From the NCBI GenBank assembly GCA_015680685.1, contig MNCI01038323.1, positions 77,873 to 134,220 of the forward strand: a stretch of DNA of 56,348 nt, written 5' to 3'. Below, in pieces: positions 47,443 to 56,348 of this stretch. The stretch is from Gnetum montanum. Its lineage: Eukaryota > Streptophyta > Gnetopsida > Gnetales > Gnetaceae. Each line of letters starts with the position of its first letter. The stretch's first letter is position 1. The notes below the pieces were generated by a model that saw only the letters and a program-made list of their open reading frames with translations, searched no databases and was not told where the DNA came from. A program made the translations under genes and the position numbers.

Positions 47443-49370
47443 ATATGTATCAAAAATGTTCACTTCCAATGGAGGGTGTATCATTGCTACAGGCTTTTAA
47501 AGAATATAATTGCAACATGAAGAATAAGAACAACCCAAATTGAAATTCGCATCACCCAAAGCCAAATGCTGTTGTCAGATATTATTCCAAGTTTCTCATC
47601 CCACTGAAGTAAGGGGACAAAAATGAAGTGAATACTATTAGGCTATGTTGTTATTACATTATCCGTTTAGAGATGTGAAGTGAGATCTTGGTTTTAACGA
47701 TGAGGAAATTAAAATGAAGTAGTTTTCCATTTAACATGTGTATGTAGCATCAGAGATTAATACTAAAGAAGAATTCCAACAAGCTTTGGAGGAAGAAAGA
47801 TAATTTGTAGATGTAACTCTTTAGGTGTAAGATCATGAGGAATATGATTTTGAAATCTTGAACCATCATCTCTTATCAACAAGCCATTTTCAAATAACAG
47901 AATTGAAGATGCTTGGTCTACAGGATGTTGATAGAATTCATGATTGGACGTTACAGTATCCGAGAAAAGCTGTTGCAAAGTTCGCTACAAGTTTTATTGC
48001 CAGCAATAAATCATCTCGCTCCATGATTGTTATTGATCATGACTACAGTACCTACAATTATGATAAGCTGGGTGCAAAGCAAAAGAAATTCTACAATAAA
48101 ATTATAGGGTACATGATGTTTTCATAGTCAACAGATGAAGTTGTTTCCCCTTTATGAATGATTATCCAAGGAACAAGTACAGGAAAGTCATTTCTCATAA
48201 GCATCCCATAGGAGCTACAACATTTAACATTAGCATGGCAACCATTCATTCCAGTTTGAACATTGGAATAGGTGCCTACAAAAAACTCTCTTCTTCTGCA
48301 AAGATAAGTATACAACATCAACTATTACATGTAAGATATATAATAATTGATGAAATGAGTTTTGTGGGAGGAAAATTATTACAAAGCATTGATAGACGTC
48401 TAAGACAAATTTTTCTAGAGCATCAGAATGAAGTTTTTGGAGAAAGATCAGTTATATTCATAGGTGATTTGGGTCAACTTCCTCCTATGCTTGATGTTCT
48501 ACCTTATGCATCTAGGATTCTAGATATTATAGGGGTTTGACAATCATTTCATACCTTTGTTGTTTTAGATGCAGTTTATCATCAATTTGGAAATGATCCT
48601 CAATAACAAAGATTCAGGGAACTATTGATGCCTATCAGAGAAGGGAAAAGTCATGATGAAGATTTAATTTCTTAGCTGCTCAAATGAATCTTCCATCCAC
48701 TTCGAGTGGATTAGAAAGTTTTGAAGAATCAATGCACTTATATGATATGAAGGATAAAGTCTAATCTCGCAATAACAAGATGTTGCAAACAATTGAAAGA
48801 CCCATTGTTGTGTGTATAGAAAATAGAGATGCCTGTGGATTCAAAATCTCAGATCATGACAACAATGATATTGAGTGGTCTCTACTTATATGTGAAGGTG
48901 CAAGGGTAATGCTCACAATTAACCTTTGGCCTAAAACAAGATTGGTGAATGGTGCACTTGGCACAATTCACACTATTATGTATCACCTAGGTGAACAACC
49001 ACCTACATTACCATCATACATTGTTGTTAATTTTGACTTCTACATTAGATGTCCCTTTGATAATGGTAGTCCTCATCATGTGCCAATTATACATGTGGTT
49101 AGCAAAGCATCATGTCAGTTACTATTATGATTGGCATGGGCCATGACTATTCATAAATTTCAAGGAATGACACTAGATAAGGCTACTATTGACATAGGTT
49201 CAAGAAAAGTTACGGGGTTAACATTTGTTGCATTATCTAAAACCAAGATTATTGATTCTTTGAAAATTCATCCTCATTTCTCTATGCAGAGATATAGAAA
49301 GATTTTAGATGGTAAACATCTCCATAGTAGAATTACACAAAAAGTTTGTTTTACTCAATTGGAGCATTAG
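47443..49370 (+). pseudogene. Pif1-like helicase relic (Helitron RepHel C-terminal type)
   Basis: The degenerate frame starts with a segment SHPTEVRGQKxSEYY and MLLLHYPFRDVK, as in Helitron-type helicases. The open parts then show Walker A IIQGTSTGKSFLI (48165-48200), Walker B YIIIDEMSF (about 48340), GDLGQLPP (48463-48486), and the C-terminal WAMTIHKFQGMTLDKATIDIG with TFVALSK (49131-49260). It would have been an ATP-dependent 5'-3' DNA helicase used in rolling-circle transposition. Stops and frameshifts at 48127, 48155, 48540, 48604-48780 and 49130 break it. The coding is much richer in A+T than the flanking retrotransposons. No Rep (HUH) domain is seen; copy C cuts the 5' side. Confidence 0.85.
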
Positions 49371-50457
49371 GCATATTGAGTTCACTTATCATTGTATTTT
49401 TCCTTTTGTTCAATCCTATTCTACAACTCTGTAATGTTTGCTGCAATAATTATGCAATGTATTCCTTCATCAACATATTCTACAACTTTTATTTCTACCA
49501 ATTTATGTTTACTAGTATATATTATTTGGAATGCAAATAGTGATGTTATTTAAATAGTTCTATTAATATTTTAACAACTTGAACATTTATAACTATCATT
49601 TATAATGATAATTGATAACTTTAAAACTTAAAAAATTAATTAAATTCTACTCATAGCCTGCAAAACCACTCCATTAGCTTATCTATAGATATATAGATAT
49701 ATATAAGATGATTTTAACCAAGCCCAACTATTGGATGAGGTAACAAGATATCTAAAAATGGAATCACTCATCCATTCTCTATTTCTCTACCCCTTTCCCA
49801 ATTTACTTTTACCCTCTCGGTCAATTTTGTTCTATCATTATTTGTTCATGGCATTTTTTAGTATTATTTATGCGAGAGATTTATTTCTCAAAAACACAAT
49901 GAACAAATAAAGACTAAACAAACTTGACTAAGAGGGTAAAACTAAATTGGGAAAGGGGTAGAGAAATAGAGGATAGATAAGTGATTCGGTTTTTAGATAT
50001 CTTGTTACCTTGTCCAGTAGTCGAGCTTGGTTAAAATCATCTTAACCAATATATATATATAAGCTAGTGGATATACATGAGATTGCTACTAAACAAGTTC
50101 TTTGTCAAAACTTCACTTTGGTTATCATTTTATCTTTGGAATCCTCTAAACCAATGATTAAAAACTGAGGAAAATCCTAGACTCCACATAGAAAATGAGT
50201 CATAAAAACTTGGTGAGTTGGATGACTTGGAAAAAAATATCGGCATATATAAAAACTATATTAAAATACATCAATTTTTAAAATTTTGAGCATTTTAAAA
50301 CTTAATTAAACCTTATTATTAATAAAATATATATATATAATACAAACAATTAATATATAATGTAGAAAAATATTATTGATAAGTATAATTAGTGCTTTTT
50401 TGTTAAACTTGGAACAATGTATGCATTTAAGTCATTACATTTAATGGGGATTTGAAA
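49371..50457. other. AT-rich spacer with a foldback element
   Basis: No coding potential is seen. It holds the foldback element at 49705-50043, TA microsatellites (49686-49705, 50050-50062, 50328-50340) and otherwise unstructured AT-rich DNA. Confidence 0.6.
49705..50043. mobile_element. Foldback MITE-like element (339 bp)
   Basis: The left arm (49705 to about 49850: AAGATGATTTTAACCAAGC, ACAAGATATCTAAAAA, CCCCTTTCCCAATTTA) is repeated as its reverse complement up to 50043 (GGTTAAAATCATCTT). The arms of roughly 150 bases surround a loop of roughly 40-80 bases. It is non-coding and flanked by TA-rich DNA, so the target duplication is unclear. Confidence 0.75.
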
Positions 50458-51949
50458 ATGAAGCCATTGAAAAAGGGCACCAAGTGGGCACAAACGGACA
50501 TGATGACCCAGGCGAACACGATGGCACAGGCAAACACGGCGGCACAGGCGGACACGACAGCACATGTGAACACGGAGACCCAAGCGAATGCAAAGGCTTG
50601 AGCGGATGTGGGTATGCAGAATGGCAAGGGGCGACCTGCGAGTGACGTGAGGGAGGTCAGGCTGGAGAACCTGCAGGCCACACCCAAAGGTACCGACGAG
50701 TTTACAGCTTGCTCGCATGAGTTTACGGTGTTGCGGCTAAAGGTTGGTCGCCTGGCTGCGGGCACACTAGAATGGTTGGAGCACAGCTTGCTCGACAAGT
50801 TCATCTCAGAGGGAGTGAGGCCACAAATGGACTTGATTCAGAGATGGGTTCGGTTGGTTTGGGGGCTGCATACAATGATGGTCAAAAGCCTAGCTGACGA
50901 CCATCTCCTGTTTTGCTTCGCCTCGACGGTGGACAAGGAACACATCCTGGTGGAAGGGCCCTAGTTTTATGGGGCACGGTGGTTGGCGCTGGCACCCAGG
51001 CACCCAAGGGTGCACCAGGATAAGGATCTTTTTGAACGAGCACTTGTTTGGGTTCGGTTGCATGGTCTCCCTCTAGAATACTGGTCGACGAATTTTCTGC
51101 AATCACTGGTCGTGCTCTTTGATGAGTTTATCAAATTTGACCTATTCACCAAGGGGATGGACTATTTAGTTCTTACACGATTTTGTGTATGGCGATCCCT
51201 ATGATCCATAGACCGTGTTGACAAACTCGTGTTGGACATCGACCTCGGAGAGGAAAGGATCCACGTGTAGTTCAAAAATCTACCGACGAAAGCACCGACC
51301 TCACCTGGGGTCATCACTAATGGCGTCAACCCTACGAAACAGGGCCATCCCACCCCCGAGCTTAATAATGGGGGATTTTAGCTCATTGAGAAAAAGGGGT
51401 GGATGGCCAAAAAGGGCTTATTAGCACCTGCAAGGGTTGCATAGGGTAAAGTGGGAGTTGCACAAAGTAAGGTGGGGGCTGCCTTTGGCCCTGGTCTGGC
51501 CTCAGGCAACAACAAAGTGGCTGACCTTGGCCACAGTGGGCTGGGGGGGACATCAGGGGCCTCTTGAGGAGAAGGACCTATGGCTACTGCCCAGGACTAG
51601 GCAAGATGGGTAAGGCTCTTTGCAGTGCCCCAACTGGTGTGGGCGCTCGAACGAGCTGCACTGGCTCATCCCACAACCCCAAGACAGGGGGCAGACATAG
51701 AACTGGGGGGTAGATGCTACCATCGCTGACAGACTGGATCACCACTAGCAAGGGTTCAGAGTGGTCTAAACTCTCCAAAGGTCGCTGGGGAATGCCGCGA
51801 GAGAAGGGGATGGAGGTCACCCAGCCGTTGCCCAAGGCTGGACGCCCTGACAGCACCCACACCCGACACACAGCCACGCAACTGTATATCGACTTGGGAG
51901 TGCAACCTACACTCTAGGAGGTTTACAACAGATGCTTTTCTGTTTCTCC
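50458..51949 (+). pseudogene. LINE ORF1 (DUF4283-like)
   Basis: From ATG 50458 the frame shows degenerate repeats of QANTxA type (50497-50600), then a DUF4283-like part across 50800-51200: LLFCFASTVDKEHILVEGP, a TAG, ALVWVRLHGLPLEYWST and FDLFTKGMDY. ORF1 proteins of plant L1 elements bind the element RNA. The tail is Gly/Lys/Pro-rich and frameshifted. Stops at 50600 and 50962 and others interrupt it. Confidence 0.72.
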
Positions 51950-52670
51950 ATGAAGGTTCTATCCTGGAATTGCCAGGGATAGGGTACCCTGTATAAGCAA
52001 CATACCTTGAAACGAATGGTGCGCACAGAGGGGTGCGATGTGGTGTGTCTCCAAGAGACAAAATTACAATAGATGGAAACTCAGGCATTATAATGGGAGG
52101 GATGGTGCAGTCACCTTGTGCCTAGTCAGGGATCGGCTGGAGGACTCGCTTTTCTCACCAGGGTAACCTCGTTCTTGCTCGATGCGTCCGAATGGTGCAT
52201 TATGATGCACCTGCCTGGATCAAACGTTTGGATCACCAATGTTTACAATGCCCAAGTGTGGTAGGACCGCATAAGGGAATTATCCTAGGTGGTGGATCTG
52301 GTCCCCCAAGGCTCCCATTGGCTCCTCATAAGGAACTTTAACCAACAACTATATAGCTAGGAGAAGACCGGGGGTTCCACTTCGGAGCCCCAGAGGGTGC
52401 ACGAATGTCTGGCCCTGTTGTGGTGAACCAGCCTCACAGCCCTGGAGATTAAAGGCTATAGGTATACCTAGAGCAATAGACGACAGGGAGTGGCTAGGAT
52501 GCAATCCTGCATCGACAGGGTGTGGGTCAACATTGTGCTATTGTTGGATTGGGAAGACCATGCTGGGTAGGATCGTGTAGCCTTAGATCATCAGTCCATC
52601 ATCTGTCACCTAGAGACAAACGTCTCCAGGTGCCATGCCCGTTCAGATTCGAAAGAACCTAGCTGACTAA
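51950..52670 (+). pseudogene. LINE ORF2: endonuclease domain
   Basis: MKVLSWNCQG is the standard start of plant L1 ORF2 (APE-like endonuclease). Following motifs: CDVVCLQETKL, SAGGLAFLTR, WITNVYNAQ, SHWLLIRNFN and DHQSIICHL. These match the QETKL, GG, GDFN and SDHxPI elements of the family; GDFN reads IRNFN, so the Asp is lost. At least six in-frame stops. Confidence 0.78.
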
Positions 52671-54420
52671 GCCATGGTTGGGTGAGCTTGTACAGTCTAT
52701 CTGGAAAGGGTATAATGATACGCAAGAACCGCATGACTTCCTCAAGCATGGACTTAGGGCCCTCAAACACCAAATCAAGGCCATCGCCATGGAGGACAAG
52801 TACAGCTTCAAAGGGTATCGAACACAACTACAATCACACCTGTAGGACATCCAAAACCAATAAGAGCACAGCATCGATCTAGCCCAAGAGGAACTCACCC
52901 TCTTACCAGAGCTGTAGACCTTAGAACACAAAGAGGAAGAATACTGATGTCAAAGGGCTCGAATACGGTGGCTCAAGGTCGACGACAAACATACAAAATT
53001 CTTCTTTGTCATGGCTAAGGCACATCGAGGGACCCGTAATCAATTGCAACACCTGCTTCACAGCCTAGGTCATGGGGAATAGCCCCACTCATCATCCAAC
53101 CTGGACAACCTATTACACTACTGGAAACAAGTTTGGAACTGGCAACCCACGGATCCCATCTTAGTCCCTATCATAGATCCTCACCACATCCAATAACCAG
53201 CACCTCATGCAACCCTTCTCCCACGCCGAACTCCATACCACTCTACAGGTCATGCCGGTAGATAAAGCCCCAGGGCCGGATGGGTGGCCCATCGAATTTT
53301 TTCGCAAGTTCAAAGACTTGCTTGGGCCTAATCTACTAGATGCCTATAATCATATGCTCACATGGCAATAGGTTCGCAAGGAAATCAACTGCTCCTATGT
53401 CGTCCTGCTCCCGCGTGGTCCTGCTCCCGAAGACGGCTAACCCCACATCCCCTGGGCATTTCCGTCCCATTTGCATCTATAACTCCCTCCTACGGCTCTT
53501 CTTACAGATGGTGGTTGCCATGATGATGCCTCTCATGCCACGTCTGATCAGACAGAACCAAGCTAGGTTCGTCAAAGGCCATCATATCCAGGATCAGGTG
53601 CTGCTACTACAGGAAATCCAACACTCCCTCAAAACTACCAGATTCCCCAAGCTCTGCATCAAATTAGACATCACTAAATCTTATGACTCCGTAAGATGGG
53701 CCACCCTTAGGACGATGCTGCAAGCAAAAGGGTTTACAAAATTGTTCATGTATTTGTGCCTACAGGTTCAAAAGGGAGGATGGTACTCGCTGGACATTGA
53801 CGACCATTTTTGGGGATTCCAAGTGATGGGCTGCAAGCTTCAACAAGGTGATCCCCTCTCCCCGCTCCTCTTCCTCCTGGTGATGGACCTCATGCAAACC
53901 TACTGTGCAGAGGAAGGCGTTCAGGGGCTAGACATCCACAAAATCCAATGCCTAACTACCCACTATGCAAATGATACAATGATCTTCACCCACGCTGCCA
54001 TGCCGCAGGCCTGAGCACTCCTAAGGGCACTGGACAGGATGAAGAGGGAAGTGGGGCTGACCCCCAACCCATGGAAGTCAATGCTATACCTCACCCATAC
54101 CCACCCCAGTGTCCGCACCAAGGTCATCCAGATCTTGGGGATTCTACCGAGGGGCCTGGAGGACACGTACCTGGGCGTTCCCATGCACAACTGGCACAAA
54201 CAACGCACCTGGTAGGCACTCATAATGAAACTCCAAAAGCACACCACACTGGGCAAACAGGTTCCTATCCCAAAAAGGGAAAATCATGCTAGCTTTGACA
54301 GTGCTGGTGGCCATGGTGAGATTTGCTGCCTCCATGGCCACTCCGCCGTCCAGCGTCATTTAGAACATTGACGTGCTAATTCGGGATTTTGTATGGTCAG
54401 GGGGAAAGGGTGGATAGAAA
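52671..54420 (+). pseudogene. LINE ORF2: reverse transcriptase domain
   Basis: A linker (52671-53190) is followed by DKAPGPDGWPIEFF (53260-53300), the GHFRPICIYNSLLR segment, NQARFVKGHHIQDQ, the first palm motif CIKLDITKSYDSVRW, GCKLQQGDPLSPLLF, and the active site YANDTMIF (53964-53987), where plant L1 usually has YADD. 53340-54014 is open for 224 codons. The downstream segment has LGVPMHNW with a one-base frame change. It reverse-transcribes element RNA at the nicked target. Confidence 0.85.
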
Positions 54421-55130
54421 CTGCATCTAGTGTCTTGGGAAAAGATTGCTCGCCCCCACCCGACGCGGGGTGTTGGAATTCTACCGTTTGCCATGGAAGC
54501 CACATTGGGTAGGCAGCGACTTATTCTCCAAATCTCCTCACTATCGAACGAACCCACCCCCCCCCCCCCCCCCCCCCGAGTGGGTGCAAATCCTGCTGAG
54601 GAAATATGGTCCCTAGGTGGCTATCGGGTCGAACTCCTTGGTGTGGCGCCAAATCTGCATGCATGTCAGCATGCTCACACACGAAAACGAGATCGCCTTA
54701 CACCCCCAGGAGCTGCTCAAATGTCAATTCCCGGTGGACCCCCGATGGATGCATTTGTGGAAAGGCCACCTACTGAAAAAAATTAAGGCCTTCGAGTGGC
54801 TAGTGCTGAATCAGGTGCTCACCATACGCACGCGGCTGTGGGCACATGGCATGCACATTGATACCATCTGCCCAATGTGCAATCAATGTCAAAGATGCTC
54901 CACCACTTCCTGCATGAGTGCCACGTGACCAGACACTTATGGGATACTGTTGGCCTCCCCCCGCTAGACTGCTCAGGAAATTCGCAGATGCTCGCCATGT
55001 TGTGGACCCTCTGGCATGCCAAAAACGATAGGGTTTTTAAAGGGACAGATATTCCCCCACCTTCTGCGGTAGCTCACCAGTCCCACAGACTCTGGGGCAA
55101 AATTACTATAGTTATGGGAACATGTGCATA
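54421..55130 (+). pseudogene. LINE ORF2: zf-RVT and C-terminal domain
   Basis: A C-run (54557-54577) shifts the frame. Then FPVDPRWMHLWKGHLLKKI, FEWLVLNQVLTIRTRLW and CPMCNQC (54867-54890) followed, in another frame, by HHFLHECHVTRHLW: the zinc-binding domain at the end of plant L1 RT. The following MLWTLWHAKNDRVFKG is the usual 'LWxxWxxRN' C-terminus. Confidence 0.8.
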
Positions 55131-56143
55131 TCTCGAGCCGCCCGCTACCGACATCCAAAACCAACCTGAGCTCTACCAGTTGGTTACGTGGATGGGGTGG
55201 ACCAACGTGTTGCAACGCATCGCGGTGAACCCAGAGCTGGATGTCCAGTCGTTCTACGTGAATTAGAATGAGGAGGTAGCCGTGTTCCGCGGACGCCAAA
55301 TCCTAGTGACCATGGATGCCGTGGCCACGGTAATTGGTGCCCTCGCAACGGGGGATCGGATTCCCCCGATGGCACGGTCCCAAGTCGATGCGGCTGATTT
55401 CTTTCAGGGTTCCATCCCCTAGACGGCTAGCAGCCACATCCGGGGGACAGCCCTCTCACTCGCCTGGCGCGCTGCAACGACGCTAGTGCAGACTTACTTC
55501 ATTCAGTCGGGCTCGCATCACAAACTCAACGGGGTACACTTCATGTTCCTCAAGCCCATGCAAGCTGAGACTCCGATCAACCTCCCCCACTTCCTCTGGG
55601 AGTCTCTGCAACGATAATGCCCTGGCAGGCATTCGAGGGTAATCCATGTCCTCTGGTAGTCTGGCACCCCGATACCGCTGCTCCAACCATCGCCTCAATC
55701 TGCGCAAGTGTATCAATGGCAGCGGGGGTGACATGGCCTTACGGAAGGGGATACCGTGGTCTTGGATGGGACTACGGCACCACCCCCTGAGACTCTGAGG
55801 ATGATGACTGCGTGCGGGGTGGGTTCGACCAGGCCCCGAGGATGGATTCGTCAACTGCAGACGCCGAACCTAGAGAAAACACGGGGGGCAGCCATCTCGT
55901 GACCAGGGGTTGCCATGAGCTCCTGTGGGTCCGCTCTCTAAGAAACCGTCACTGCCCCCACAATTGTACAGCCAGACGTTGCAATGGATCGAGAACGTTA
56001 TCGGAGACCACATGACAGGCATTGCCCAGATAATTGAGGAAAATCGACGTCACCTGGCTACTAGCCCTGGAGAGCCGTTCCTGGGCCTTCAAACCCCCGA
56101 GGAGAGTCGGGGCTCTAACCACAAACCCCCCAAAAGCCCCTAA
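55131..56143 (+). pseudogene. Retroelement accessory-type domain fused after LINE ORF2
   Basis: It continues in frame from the LINE: YQLVTWMGWTNVLQRIAVNP, LDVQSFYVN, a TAG (likely Trp before), EEVAVFRGRQILVTMDAVA and WRAATTLVQTYFIQ. This pattern (W..v....xLVxxFYxN...xxVRGxxVxxxxxxI) resembles the 'putative plant transposon protein' domain known from plant retrotransposon accessory ORFs. It is interrupted after 55615 and degenerates to 56143. It is unusual for a LINE: either a 3' transduction or adjacent insertion debris. Confidence 0.5.
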
Positions 56144-56348
56144 TGTGGGGGGGACAGTTGGGACTTGCCCGGCTTGGTCCGAATCACTGTTTAATGGTTT
56201 GGGGATGGGACATATCCCCAGCTAACGGGGATGCCCTACGGTGGTAAGGTCTTGTGGGGACCCGGGGTTGGGGTCTAAGGTTGGTGTGGGGTCAGCAGCT
56301 CTAGCCTGCGCTGTACTGGTGTATAGCCTTCTTTTTTGGGAATAAAAA
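56144..56348 (+). other. Putative LINE 3' untranslated region
   Basis: G-rich, non-coding; ends TTCTTTTTTGGGAATAAAAA at the last base, which may be the poly(A)-addition region of the LINE. The window ends here. Confidence 0.45.

Larger units (their letters stand above)
50458..56348 (+). mobile_element. Plant L1-type LINE, degraded, possibly near full length
   Basis: Order: ORF1 with a DUF4283-type domain, ORF2 starting MKVLSWNCQG with endonuclease, reverse transcriptase and the zf-RVT domain, then an extra accessory-type domain and a 3' region that ends in GGGAATAAAAA at the window edge. It is richer in G+C than its neighbours. Many stops (mostly TAG) and frameshifts show it is inactive. Confidence 0.85.

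Noticed and set aside
52659-52931. Open frame on the minus strand in the LINE
   Set aside because: Shadow of the degraded ORF2 linker; no support for a gene.

Overview
The window reads as repeat-dense, gene-poor nuclear DNA of a land plant. The evidence is Ty3/gypsy LTR retrotransposons of the dual-RNase-H (Tat/Ogre-like) type, a plant L1-like LINE with a DUF4283-type ORF1, a Pif1/Helitron-type helicase relic, and GT-AG introns. I see no intact ordinary host gene, tRNA, rRNA or CRISPR. A single N at 25393 suggests a draft assembly. I cannot name the species.

Layout: copy A (1-13230, minus strand, cut by the window start); a gag fragment of copy D (13231-13690); copy B (13691-30875, plus strand, complete, with two ~1.4 kb LTRs, PPT, PBS and a 5-bp duplication ACACC); the rest of the 5' end of copy D (30876-33724, minus); copy C (33725-47442, minus, missing its 3' part); a Pif1-type helicase relic (47443-49370); an AT-rich spacer with a foldback MITE (49705-50043); and a degraded LINE (50458 to the end) whose ORF2 runs into a retroelement-type accessory domain. 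B and A sit inside the gag of D, D sits inside the RNase H region of C, and C abuts the helicase relic.

Main discovery: in all three copies where the region is visible (A, B, C), the gag-protease block and the RT block are separated by 5-6 kb that holds a complete-looking gene on the opposite strand. This antisense gene has a TATA-type promoter, about eight exons with GT-AG introns at matching places, and a conserved protein. Exons 2-3 resemble the FCP1/NIF-type (HAD phosphatase) fold of plant nuclear phosphatase-like proteins, but with the catalytic Asp residues lost. The middle part weakly resembles the 'putative plant transposon protein' domain found in retroelement accessory ORFs. The end is a coiled coil and an acidic tail. 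The antisense gene is flanked on both sides by short repeats built on CTAGTTTAAGG...GGCC. The location matches the intron that Ogre elements carry between protease and RT, so I propose a captured, intron-containing gene nested in antisense inside a retrotransposon intron.

All elements are decayed: stop codons, frameshifts, a lost YVDD segment in B, a lost RT segment in C, and a changed integrase catalytic residue in B. The window therefore shows fossils of the system; active copies would have to be sought elsewhere in the genome.
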